Source: Cercozoa sp. M6MM (taxonomy: Eukaryota > Endomyxa: Ascetosporea). Taken from it: a stretch of 64,000 nt of DNA. This document shows, one piece after another, positions 11,420-23,400 of the stretch. The stretch lies in assembly GCA_040357565.1 (NCBI GenBank), contig JBDODJ010000001.1. One strand, 5' to 3'. The notes beneath the pieces are model-generated. The model made no database searches. It saw only the letters and a list, made by a program, of their open reading frames with translations, and was not told the DNA's origin. Positions within the stretch are counted from its first letter, which is position 1, and each line of letters opens with the position of its first letter. Position numbers and translations under genes: made by a program.

Positions 11420-14400
11420 TTATTCAGCAGGTCCAGAGGCCTGAGCGATCTCAGGTTCGTTTTCGTTTTCAGAATCTTCCTTCTCGCCGATGTCTTCGCT
11501 CACCGAGGGATCTGCTTGTTCGTCCGGCAATTCTCCACTCAGGCAAACGTCTACCCAGTCAGCGAGCTCAAGTGTAAGGTTGTAGTCTGCAGGTGCTTTC
11601 ATTATGTGATCCAGTCTCGACAGTAGAGCATCAGTGAGGCACTGCTGGCACGCTTCTTGCACATTGTAGAACGGTGTCGTCGAATCCAATGAATCGCTCT
11701 GAAAATAACACGCAAACACTGCAAAGAGCAAGGACTTCGACAGGTGGGTGGCATGACTCGCTGTCAATGCTGCCACGAGCAAGTGCATTTCAAGATTCTT
11801 GCTGTTTGCGAATTTGACGAGTGCTTGAGCATCTTGTTGGTTTGGCATCACGCATTCTGGCAGTGGGTTGTGTGAAACCACTGCTTGTAGCACCTTTATC
11901 GGATCTAGCGAGTATGGCAAGTGTTGTGCCGCGGCGGAGAGTCGTTGCATGTACATGTCTTCGGATGCGAGAATCGGGATCTAAATTATATAAAGAATCA
12001 ACTGTATCCTTTTACTGTACACACTAACACACGGTACAACATAGGACTCAACGAGGAAGTTCAAAATACAGCATCAATCAAGAAGCAAAACGGTGTCGAA
12101 TCGAACTTGATATTCGCCATCTTTGGCTGCTCGGCTGAAGCGCCTAACAATAGAAGTGCCGGTCGTGGGAGCACGCTCTCCACCGTTGCTCCTGACTGCT
12201 CAGGAAGTTGGTAGGCAAGTTTCATGATTGGAGGTCGCTCGGCGTTGCGCACGCACTTTTGCAGTGTCGCTTCAAACGAAGACAAAACTGTGTCGAGCTG
12301 ACGAATTTCAAAGTCGGACACGTGCTGTAAAGACTCTGTCGAAGCCGTTCGACACGCGACGATATCTGCCAACCACTGTCCAAGAGAAACATTCAACTCG
12401 TGCGTGCGAAACAACAAGAATACCTCACTCAACAATGCAGTGAGCACTTTGCTAGTATCCGTGAAGTGCTCTTTAAGCGCTTGAGCAATGTCTTGATATC
12501 CTTTGAGCACCAGCGTTTGAAACTCTGTTTCGGCGTTCGTTCGCAGAGTTTCCACAAATGAAGAAACCGCTGCCACGCTACTGGCGATTGCCTCGTTAAA
12601 CGATGTGGCTGCAAAGTTCGCGCAGAACGACTCGCCTTCCACACACGCCGGTCGTTTGAACTCTTCACCAGTTCGCATCGACAAAATCGCGTGCTTGAAG
12701 ACTCTAGCGAGGTCGCATACATACTGGTAGGTTTCCCTGATTGAAGCGATAGTAGTGTTGCGCGCTTGTTCGATTAGAGGAAGCAATATTTGACTGTTTT
12801 CGACCTCAGCAATGTCCTTCATTGCTTGATCTGCCATCTTCTCCACGGCGTTCCACGCTTCAGCACCGAAGTGGTCACTACAGCCAGAGTGAACATTCTT
12901 TCCACGGCGAAGAGACACGATTTACAAGAACACATTTACATCCGTTGGTTCCAGAACTCTTTCACTTCAATGCGACCCAAAACATCCCTAGGAACTCGTG
13001 TAACGTCGTCAGTCAGGTGCGACACCAGCATTTGTAAGGAATTGAGCGGTGGAATCAGATGAATTTGCGCCTTCGATGTTTCGTCATTGAGGAGTGCCAA
13101 GGATCGGTGTCGAAGTTCACCAAAGGAGTGCGAAAGCTCAACGTAATCGAAAGGAGAATGGTGCTCTGACACCAGTGTAGCGACGACATAGTCAAGAACA
13201 GGTTTGCTTGCTTCGGTGTCCACGATATTGACAATTTGTTTAACGATTTCGCGATCCGGCTGGCTTCCGTCAATCCTTGCCACATTTTCATCAGCACAAA
13301 GCGTGTCGCTTGTTGCATCAGCAGCCACTAGCTGCTGGATCCTGTCCAACAAGAGTGCTCGATGAGGGTTAACGATTTTTTCCGGCTTTTCCAGGCGCTC
13401 TGCTTCAGTCTCGGAGCTCTCATTGAACTTCTCTTTCAACTCAAGCCCTTCAAGTTCCTGAATATCACAAGGTGTCCCACACACACACACGCGCACGCAC
13501 ACACACACACAGATACTTACACACGTAGGTTCGCGTATGCACAATGTACCTTCTCACACAAAGGTCCTAACGACTGTAAGATATCAGCTTCGTCTGCAAG
13601 CACGACAAGAGTATGGGTGAACAGTCGTTTAAAAGCACTGCTGTCTTTCTCTCCAGGAAACACTTCTTCCGAGTCTGAGGTGCTCTGCTCTGGAGGAAAC
13701 CGAGCAGCAAAGCCAGTGTTGAGGTCTGTAAAGTCTTGAGTCGTGGCAGGGAACTCCCCAAATGTGCACACTAGACAGAACCCAGAGGCACCGCTGACTT
13801 CCGCTGCTTGCAGAGTCTGCGCTTCTGCGGACCTTCTCATTGCCGCAACAGCATCGAGAACGAGCTCAACTTTCGTCTCCGTTGAAACAGCTTCACTCTT
13901 TCTCAAATCACTCGCGAGCAACTGCAGTGCCTTTCGCGACTTCTTCAGCTTGCCTGTAGAAAGACCCGCGACTTCATTTCGAGCTGCTTCAAGCATGTCC
14001 TCTATTTTGAGAAGCTTTAAGCCGTACTTTGAGCATGCTAGCTCAGCGACATGCCGGGACCGTTGCGAATCCTTGCCGAAGAAGCACAGGCGGAGTTCGA
14101 AAGGATGCACTTTGCTTTTCAAGATCGGATCTTCTTGCGAGCTCACAAGCTCACAATCAAGTAGGATTTTTTTCAGCGCTGCTCCACACTTGCCGAACCG
14201 TTCTTGTGTTAATCCATCAATGGTTTTTAGAGCTTCGCCCTGGTTTGTTGCAGTGACTTGACCCGTTTGTGTCGGTGTGCTGTCTTTCTCTGACACTGTT
14301 GGACGCGACTTTTCACGATCTCGAATGAGACTTTGTCGCCACTCCTCAGCCCGCAAGACATCAATTTCTCTTTGTGCGATCAGACCTAAGTGCCAGACAA

Positions 14401-16040
14401 TGCCGGGATCATGGATGCATTGTACAGTACAAGCTTACGACGAACGCCGATCATTTTGCTTTCGTGCGCAACTCGGTCTTGCTCTGCTTGCAACGCTCGT
14501 TCTTGTTCGGTGGTGTCACTCGATTCTGGATTCACTGCGCTCTCAACCCGTGCACAGGCCTCGCCAACTAACTGTTCAGGCAGAATAGACAGCTCACGTC
14601 TTCTCTCGGCAGCAACGCGTTTTGCTGTGTGCACTCTTCTTCGTATGGCAGAGAGAATACTGTCAGCTTCCGCAGCTGCAATGCTCGGATCCGGGAGCTT
14701 TCTCACTAGATGCTCGACAGTTTCTTGGTACTCCTTCAGTCTAAATATATTGAAAGTTCGATGATGTTATGTTGAGTGAGCACGAGAAATTTAAATATCA
14801 GTCGAAAATCTTACGATTCGGCAGCCCTTTCAACTTGTCGTTGCGGTCGCCACGCTTTCCAGTCCAGAAACTCGTCGCTGCTCGCGTTCGAAGACGGCAC
14901 GGACTCGCCCCTATGGGTCGAGTTCTCTTCAGACGCTTGACTCTCGGCGTGCTCTTCTTCGATGAGGTTTTCTCCGTCTGGCTCCTCTGCGACAGCGCCG
15001 TGCTCGTCCGCTGGTACTTGAAGAGCTGACACAACAGTCTCAAACTTCGTCGTTTCATTCAAGAATTCACCCGTTTTTCTCGTCTCAGCTGCCTTTCGCT
15101 TTGCTCCTCGGTTTTGGTAGAACCTGCAGTAAAATAATTTACCTGTAAGTAAAACACCCTGTGAACAAACTCGAATCACGGTTGCGAAAGACAGTCAAAG
15201 GAGGTGCGATTCAGAATGGAAGAACATGCCTTTCTTCCCACTTTACGTCCGCCTGCATTGCTTTGTGTCTTCGGTGGATATTGTTTTTCCACTTGGTGTG
15301 GCCAATTTCCGACGCTTTTTGCACTTGCGCGCGCTTGAAACTTCGGCGAGAAAGCTCCCCCACGCGAAAATCGCGTCGCTTTTGAAGAAGATTTGCTCTA
15401 TCTTGCTGCTTTCCTTGCAAGCGGTACTTCTCGAGGTCGATTCGGTTTTGGAAGAACTGCCGGAACATCGCGTCTTCCTATTCGCGAACGGAGTTGAAAT
15501 CAGCCAATGTTAATCATTTCTGTTGTGAGGAAGAATGCCTTTTGCTTCTTAATGCTCGCGCGATGCTCTTGTGCAGCTTTCAGTGCGAGAGTTCGAACCA
15601 TCCGCGACTGCAGCTCATCGTACGATGGTTTAGCTGTTGTCAAGTCTGCTTGACCGCGATCAGTACACATGCGCTTGATGGCAAACACTAACTTCTCTGT
15701 CTTTGCCGAGTCCCCAGCGATGATGCGGGAGACATCATGCTCCAGCTGCTCCGCCAAGCCGGTTGAGACCCGACGGAGGACGAGTTGCAACAGCTGAAAG
15801 TTGGTGGCCACCGCCAAAGGTGCATCATCATTTTGAAAGCGCTCAAGTTGGGACTCGGACAGTAAGTTGGCCGAACAAAGGAGTTTCGCAAAGCCATACC
15901 TGCTCGGTACAACATCTCTCAGTTCAACTTGAAAAACCTGGCGGGTGCGCGGTTCGTTACCCGTTTTGGTAGCTAAGCGTCTCAAGACCCTCGCTTGGAG
16001 GAAAATTGCTCGCAGGGAAGGTGGCAGCTGTGGCTGTCAT
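11420..16040 (-). CDS. SPEF2/CPC1-like flagellar central-pair protein
   Basis: Start near 16,040 (MTATAATFPASNF), stop TAA at 11,420-11,422; about nine exons. Domain order: an N-terminal CH-like region (RYGFAKLLCSANLLSESQL ... NFQLLQLVLRRVSTGL, about 15,930-15,700), a basic coiled region (FFQNRIDLEKYRLQGKQQ, about 15,455-15,210), an acidic linker (about 14,990-14,880), then a nucleoside-monophosphate-kinase-like region (FELRLCFFGKDSQRSRHVAE ... KYGLKLLKIEDMLEAA, about 14,110-13,980) and long C-terminal helical exons (DHFGAEAWNAVEKM, about 12,880) with an acidic tail. This CH plus kinase-like plus coiled-coil order is that of SPEF2 in animals and CPC1 of the algal central-pair C1b projection, needed for flagellar motility. 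The P-loop is degenerate (GKDSQRSR), so kinase activity is unlikely. One GC..AG intron is inferred at 15,478-15,538. Confidence 0.72.
13481..13512. repeat. (CA)n microsatellite in intron of the SPEF2-like gene
   Basis: ACACAC run with two CGC interruptions. It lies between the exon ending CAYANLR (13,5xx, minus strand) and the next exon near 13,460. Confidence 0.85.
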
Positions 16041-16190
16041 TACCTCTATGGCGGTTTACACGTCACAAGCAAGGAAAAGACGAGATGAATTTTGTCTCAT
16101 TTCCCATTGACAAAGAAACGCTATAGTCGACTTCTGTTCTTTGGACTTCCACAAACATATATCTTGATTTTAGAGCATGTCTGCTGCTAG
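16041..16190. promoter_or_regulatory. Shared head-to-head promoter region (SPEF2-like / kinesin-14)
   Basis: The two start codons, 16,040 on the minus strand and 16,191 on the plus strand, are 150 bp apart and point away from each other. Both products act on microtubules, so coordinated expression from a bidirectional promoter is an inference. No defined transcription-factor site was recognised. Confidence 0.45.
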
Positions 16191-19100
16191 ATGTCAAGTG
16201 CAGCAAACTGGCTGACGGGAGTTGCTCTACACGAAACCGAAGAGCTGGCCGCTGTCGCGGCCAGATGCGCAGTTGGTATCGAAAAGAGTGAAAATTGGAT
16301 TGATCATTATTTACTGATTTTCCGCAACCAAAGTATACCTTTTCGTTTTGATGAAGAGTTTGTCCCCCTCGACCGCGTCATAGAGCAATGTAAGTCAGAG
16401 AAGTTTATGCGATTCAGCAATGTTAATAGAAGTAAATTTTAGTTTCGCGGGATCGAGCTGCCGTGAGCGACCGATTGCGAGAAATATCTCTCACGCGAGC
16501 AGCATGGCAGGATCGGCTCGAACGAGTGTACCAGCAAAAAGTCGCATTGCTAAACCAAAAGGGGGAGCACCTCCGACGAGCCCTTCAAGCACAAACTCTA
16601 AGACTGCGCCGCGCCCGCGAAGAAACGAGAAAGCGTCAAACACAGGTCGAAACGCTTGAAAAAAAGCTCGACGAATTTCGCGCTCATCGAGGAGGAATCC
16701 CATCAGTGCAGAGAGCACCAAGCTTGAAACTTCATCTCTCAACCACAGAAACAACAGCAAGTAATACATCGACGCCGAGAACTGAAGCGACTCACATAGG
16801 CGAATGGTCAACAGAGCGGCTGAAAGCAGAAAAGCAATCGGTTAAGCTGCAGTTACGTGCATGGGAGGCACAGTTCATCGATGAACGCGGCGTCAGTCCG
16901 AGGAAGCGGGATATGCCCACAGATATCAAGGCGCTATACAAGAGACACGGTGACCTCCGAGCTGAGTTGGATCGACGAGTTACAGAAGAAGCTGCTCTCG
17001 CATCACCGAAGAAAGACCTGGACTTAGAGGCAGTTGAGCGAAAGTTTGAGGAAATCGAACACCGAGAATTCATCCCTAAAGCCGAGCAAAACGTCGCTGC
17101 CAATGGAAAAGAAAATCCAACAAAGGGAGAGGAAATCAGGTTGCGAGAGAGCGCGAAAGCACGAGCTGCCCTCGAGGCTCGGATACAGGAACAGAGTCAG
17201 CAAATCGAAATGTTGCGAAAGCAGCACGAGCAAGAAGTCGCAAGGATACGCGGCGACTCTGTTCGACCAGAAGAAACTGCAGCAAATCCAAAGGTGGAAA
17301 CGACGAAAACAAGCCAAAGTATCGCATCGGAAATACCGCAACCCACCGAAATTGAGTCCTTTCGAGCCGAAGCTGTCCAACACATACAACTACTGGAGAA
17401 AGACATACAGCAACTGCGCACGAAGCTTCAAGACGCTGAACAGAATTCGCTCATCAAAGAACAAGAGCTCGCTTCCTTGCGGCGGATGGCACAGCAAAAA
17501 GCCCCTGAATCGGAAGCGGCAACGGGAGGTACCAGCGAAGGGCACCGACAAGTTGTTTCCGAGCTTCAGGCGGCCCGAGAAGAGTTGCAGGCGAAAGAGA
17601 CAGAGGTTTCATTGTTGAAGCAAGAAATTGCCGCTGTCCAGAGCGCAGCCGCAGAGCGGGACAGAGCGTTGGCAGAACTGCAGGAAGCAAGCACAAAGGG
17701 TGAAGCTGATTTGATGAAAAGGCAGCAGGAGATGCAAGACCAAATCGAAGCTCTGGAGTTTAAGTTAGCCGAACAAGAGCAACACACTATGGAGGCAACG
17801 GCGGCAGCTCAACTAGAACAACGAAAATCGCACGAAGATCTCGAAGCAGCTCTTGCAGAGCTCGAGGAACTAAAGACTGCGAATGAGCAGCTGCTCGAAG
17901 ATGCCGGTGATGCCCAAGCACTCCGCGAGAAGGCAACGAGACTCGAAGAAGAGCACAGCAAAGCAATCGCGCGTGCTGAAGAGGTCGACGAACTACTTCG
18001 GCGCGAACAATTAATACGAAAAAAACTAAGAAACGAGATCGAAGAGTTGAAGGGCGCAATTCGTGTGTACGCGAGGTGTCGACCGATGAACTCTTCCGAA
18101 CGCGAGCGAAATGACAAAATTTGTGTCCTGTTCCCCGATCAGTTCACGATCGGACTAATTCGACAGACGAACGGAAAACAAGCTACCAAGCAGTTCGAAT
18201 TCGACCACGTGTTCAGCGAGGACATCAATGGCAGTCAAGACAGTGTATTTGAGGAAACCCGAGGACTTGCGCAGTCGGCCTGCGATGGCTTTAATGTGTG
18301 CATCTTTGCCTATGGCCAAACAGGCTCTGGAAAGACATTTACGATGGCAGGTGGGGCTGTTTTTAAACTTAAATAGATTTCATGGGGAAGTTTTGGGAGT
18401 GCAATCACAAAGACACAAAGATAAAAATCGTTGAGAGATTTTTTCTTTGTGCAGGCACACCGGAAGAGCCTGGATTAAAACCCCGGTTCGTGCGCGAGTT
18501 GTTTAAAATCGCACGTCGCGAATCCAAGACCTTCGAGTACAAGTTTAGTGCGATGCTGCTAGAAATCTACCTCAATGTTCTTGGCGATTTGTTTCTCCGC
18601 TCGTCTGACCCTCACGCCGAGCAATCCAAACTGGTTCCTCGTCTCGACAGAAAAGGAGTGGTCCAAGTTCCTGGCGCGGAAATTCGCGAGTTCGACACCG
18701 CCGAAGCAATGCTGCAGGGGGTGGATGAAGCCGAGTCATTCCGAAAGGTGGGAGCGACGAAGATGAATGCCGAAAGCTCTCGTTCACACCTGCTCTTTAG
18801 TATCATTATCGAGAAACTGGACAAACGAGACGGTACAATGGCAGCAGTTTCACACATTTTTGGAGATTTTAGGGAAAGTACATATATAGCCATGTTGTGG
18901 ACAGGCAAAATAATCCGAGGTAAACTCACTCTTGTCGACCTCGCAGGAAGCGAGTCAGTGAAGAAAACCGGTGCCACAAAGGAGCGACTCAAAGAAGCAA
19001 TGGCCATCAACAAGTCGGTGAGTTGGTCGATTTTAAATCATGTGATAAAATGCACGTCCATTATTTGTGTGTCCACAGCTTTCGTGTTTGGGCAACGTGA

Positions 19101-19462
19101 TCAACAAACTATCGACCAATGCAAAGTTCGTACCCTATCGAGACCACGTTTTGACGCAGCTTATGCAAGACAGTCTTGGCGGATCTGCAAAGTACTCACG
19201 ATTTTCCGCTATCCAATGTAACATTCCTGCATTGTATAGAACATTGATGTTCGTCAATCTCTCTCCGAGCGAGTACAACTACGATGAGTCGAGCTCGTCG
19301 CTAACGTACGCGAGTCTCGTCAAGACAATCACAAACAACTCAAAGCAGGATATTGAAAGCAAGGAGGTCACTCGTCTCAAGGCAATAATCAAGAAGCTGC
19401 GTCTTGGCCAAGTTGTTGACGATGATTGGGATCCTGAGGAAGAGAGATCCGCCGCTGCTTGA
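16191..19462 (+). CDS. Kinesin-14 family motor (C-terminal motor, KCBP-like tail)
   Basis: Six exons: 16191-16389, 16443-18350, 18455-18832, 18920-19017, 19079-19191, 19240-19462; joined length 2,919 nt, 972 residues. Residues about 70-600 are a long coiled coil rich in Glu/Gln/Arg/Lys. The motor follows, starting at the neck/motor junction IRVYARCRPMNSSER (about residue 603), so the motor is C-terminal as in minus-end-directed kinesin-14. Motifs: P-loop GQTGSGKT (about 690), switch I NAESSRSH, switch II LVDLAGSE, then FVPYRDHVLTQLMQDSLGG, a slightly altered form of the usual RNSKLTxLLQDSLGG. After the motor, SLTYASLVKTITNN and a short basic/acidic tail resemble the end of plant and algal KCBP-type kinesins. 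No MyTH4/FERM module is seen at the N-terminus. Likely role: spindle or basal-body microtubule organisation. Stop TGA 19460-19462. Confidence 0.9.
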
Positions 19463-20407
19463 GTTGATTTCTATTGTCCGCACAGAACTGAAAATCAATG
19501 CCGCTGCGCAAGAAGATTATACTATGTTTATTTAACTCCTAATTAAGACTATTATAAGAATAGTGTATGTTATCGCGGTCATATGCTCTAACTATCAGGC
19601 ACACAGTTGAGTCAGTTTTCGCTGCCATTCTGAACCGATTTTACACCGTGACTGGTATTCTTTGTGTTGAGTAACTTTATGGAGCGATTTAAACCCTTCC
19701 GCGTTACGTATTGGAGTTCTTGTGGTGGAGTCAGTATTTTGCTGTAAGTCGAACGAGAGCGAACAATAAGTTAACAAGCCACACTTCCTGTTTGCTGTAA
19801 GTCGAACGAGAGCGAACAATTATTTCAAGGATCTCGCATGAGCGACAGGAACTCTGCAGCGCGCTGCGAAGAGTTCTATCTCAAAACCACCATACAACAA
19901 CATGATCAGGTTCTTTGGCGAAGAAAAGATACCGAGCTGTTGGCGATCGGTGTGACGTCTATGTTAATGTCTGGCAAGACTCCGTCACGCTCAAACGGCT
20001 TCCGCTGTCAAAAGTAACCATCCTATCAAATAAAACACGTTAAATGTTAATACCTCGAACCGAAGGGGATCCTCATCATGCGAGTGCGACGTCGAATGCG
20101 AATCCGAATTGATTTCCTATCATCGTAAAGATACCAACTAAGAGCGTTCGTGGATACACTCAAGTGAAAATTACGTCTAGCTCATCACGGGAACGCGAAC
20201 GACGGAAAAGCCGCTTCTTTTTTCGTTTCTTTCGCTACATCAAAATGGGTATCGAGTGTATCGATACCTGCCTACATCAGGGGTTTTGAGGAATCTAAAA
20301 TTACAGAGTTAGACGATGGGCCGTGGCGACGCGACTGAAGCCAAGAGCGAAGCAAACGAGGCGACAAGCGACTCTTCCACCGCTATGACATGACCGCTCA
20401 CAAACTT
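19463..20407. other. Non-coding spacer with a 30-bp direct repeat
   Basis: No convincing gene in these 945 bp between the convergent kinesin and SFI1-like genes. A perfect 30-bp direct repeat (core GTAAGTCGAACGAGAGCG) lies at 19738-19767 and 19791-19820. The rest is AT-rich and unremarkable. Confidence 0.7.
19738..19820. repeat. Two identical 30-bp direct repeats
   Basis: Copies at 19738-19767 and 19791-19820, both containing GCTGTAAGTCGAACGAGAGC and separated by 23 bp. They lie about 300 bp past the kinesin stop. Confidence 0.9.
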
Positions 20408-23400
20408 TCATAGTAATGAAAAATTCTCTATTCTGTCCGGAGACAAAACGTACGGTGCTTGAGGATGCAGACACCTCCGTGGAAGGAGAGCTTCTCTTTT
20501 CTTTTGTCTGTGGATTCTGTTGTTTAGGTTCCTCAGAGGTAATTTTGCCTTCTTCCCTGCAAGGCAAATTCAGCAGAAGGGGACAAAAGGTTGTTGACTT
20601 TACAGGAGACAAACGTACAAAATAACACGCATTATAGCGCCGGCAGGAGGCGAGGGTGATCGCACGCGGTCTTTGAACACTGACATAGGATCGTCCAAGA
20701 AGTTGAACCTCTCGGCCACAGCAGGATCGCTGAGTCGACCGAGGGGCGGCGAGGGTGTTCGTGTCACCTGCAAGTCGGCGACTCTTGACGTGATGTGTTC
20801 CACATCGTGCAGCGGAACAACACTTTCCTCTTCGGACAAAGATGCTGAGAGATCTAATTCGTTGGAGCTGCTGTTGTCGGCGACTCTGTTGGAGTCGTTT
20901 TTGCTGTTGAAATTGCCGTTTTCCTTCGAAACGAGACGAGGAAGCGCAGTGTCGTCAAAGATATCAACCATATCGCCGGAGTTTTCGCGGTTGTGCCGGC
21001 GTTTCTCGGATGTCATCAATTCGACTACAAAAGGCACGAAGGGGAACATCCGCGTAGAATTATTGTGTTCACCTGCACAGGTGCCAGTTCAAAGATTTTT
21101 ACACAGGTGCGAATCGTCGTGACGCATCAAGGCGATCTGCACACGACGCATGCGACGAAGTGAATTGCGCGTGAGCTTTTTGCGACGACGACACGCATGC
21201 AGCGCTGTTCGCAAGTTTTCTTGTGCCATTGCCTGCAGAAAATGGGGTATCGCGTTGCACGATGAATCTACCGAAACATGTACCTTAGTCAGCATGGGTG
21301 AGTGCTGATACATGGAGTTTTTCGCATCGCTGATTTCGTGATAGCGTTGGGCACAAACCATTGAGACTGCTTGAACCGAGCGCACAACTTTGTTCTCCAA
21401 CAGCACAAGTCGCAATTTATCACATCGTCGTTGTCTTTCTCGCTGAGAAATTGTACCTTTATCATATGAAAACAGCGTTCTCGGGCTGTAAAATAAAGCC
21501 ACCTTTGGAAGATTCAAGAAGCGTTGTCTTTTGTGCTGCACTATCTCGTGCACTTCCTGGGTGAAAACCGAAATGGAGACATCACAGGCCACGTTTACAA
21601 TGGCTGAGATACCTTGGCAGCGTTGTAGACAAAAAGAAAGACATCTGATCCACAACACGGCTGCATACGCATGCGTACACACTCGGCAACACAGAGGTCG
21701 ACGTCATTTTGAGTCGCAAACCCATGCAGTCGGTCATCGAAGTGGTTCCACGGTGCGAGCAATTGCTCGACCGTTTCGCTTCTACGGTAAATTTATAAGG
21801 CAAGACTCTATACAGTGCGTATGCTATTAAATATAGTTCCGATTATAAGTTTAGGCGGATACGTTGCTTCGTGCAATTGGCGACGTCGTTTTCGCTCTCG
21901 CGCACTTCTTCGACGTTGCAGGGTTTTGACTGTATAAATGTACCAGTGAATCGAATGCTACCGCACTCGACGCAAAAATATCGGAGGAATGCTACCATGT
22001 TGTCTGCGATCATCGTCGTTTTCGGTGTGAGGTTGCACGTGCCTGCGCGAAATGTCGTGATCCTGTTGCATGTGCACAACAGGACGCGAACGAATCGTTA
22101 GCGAGAGAGCACCAGCGTCCAGAAGCTCGCGTCTCAGCATTTTCGGAGACGGCGAGCGAGACATTGGCCGCTTTAGTGAGCCTGAATCAAGCTCAATTTC
22201 CGATTTCAGTTTAACGAGGTAGTAAAACTCGTCAGTTCAGCTCAGTCAGACAAGGGATACCAAGTTACCGATAAGTGGAAGTTTATTGAAGTGACTTTAG
22301 AGGATGGAATCTCGACTAAAATCTGAATTGAACGAACCTCCGACACTGACTTTTAAACTTAGTTGCAGAAACGTGGCAGGATTGTCTCGGCGTTTTCGCC
22401 CCCAATTTATTTTACACAGGTTAACTGCAGAAGTTTGCGGAACAGGCGCTGCCGCGTCGCGTACCGTAACAATAACAGTCATATTTTACTGTACAAGTTA
22501 CTGAAGTCTAAACTTAGATCTGCTCAGCTCATAAAAAGAGAGCTAAATTTAGTGTTCGCCTCACTCGGCGAAGGCGGTACATCTCGGACCAAAGCTGCAA
22601 TGTACGCGCCTCGAAACATGTTGAAAGCAAACTGTAGCATGTTTTCGCGCTGTCTGCTGTGGATTAGACTACCACCGTGAGATACAAAAGTTCAGCAAAT
22701 TCTTAGACTCATAACGCTCTAAAGCAATGGTACTGTACCTTTCGAGCCCTCTATACAAGCCCACGCAGGCGCTTTGTACCGACCAACGCAGCTGTGATGT
22801 AGTGACGATGGTAAACTTACATGTGCTGTATTTGCTTCTCGGTAAATATAGAGATCGCATACCACAGTGCGTCGGAGAGTTCGCCGTCGAGAGCTTTGAC
22901 TACTCAAGTGTGTCCTGTGGTACTGTATGGTTTGCACAAGCTTCCGCCAAGCTCGCAAGTTGTGTTGGCGTCGAAAGATGGACGCGTTCCTTTTCAGTTG
23001 GGCTTCTGTACGCCAGGACACGAATCTTTGGGTCCGAGCCTGTCGACTTCGCCGAGTGCGAACAGATTCACCTCGTTTCACTGCAACCAGGGCTCGCACC
23101 CAACTCGAAAAACAGCGTGACTTTCTTCTTCGTGATAGCAAAACTTGGCAGTGAGTCCGCCGCTGCGAAAGCTGTCGGCGAGACCATCTTTTCCACCAAA
23201 TTAAGGCGTTGCGTCGTGATTCATCGGGCACTTCGACCTTCGCATACATTTGCTGTACAAGGACTCGCCACATATGAAAAGCTGCGTAGAGGTGACGGCT
23301 TTCGCTGTGCAAAGAAAACGGCTAGTGAACGTACTCATCGTGCTTCATGCTTTTTACCTCACAACGACGTGGTACTGCAGACACGCAGATGTCAGCGTTT

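Noticed and set aside
16491-18117. Minus-strand Ser/Arg-rich frames over the kinesin coiled coil
   Set aside because: Shadow frames created by Glu/Gln/Arg codon bias of the coiled coil on the plus strand.
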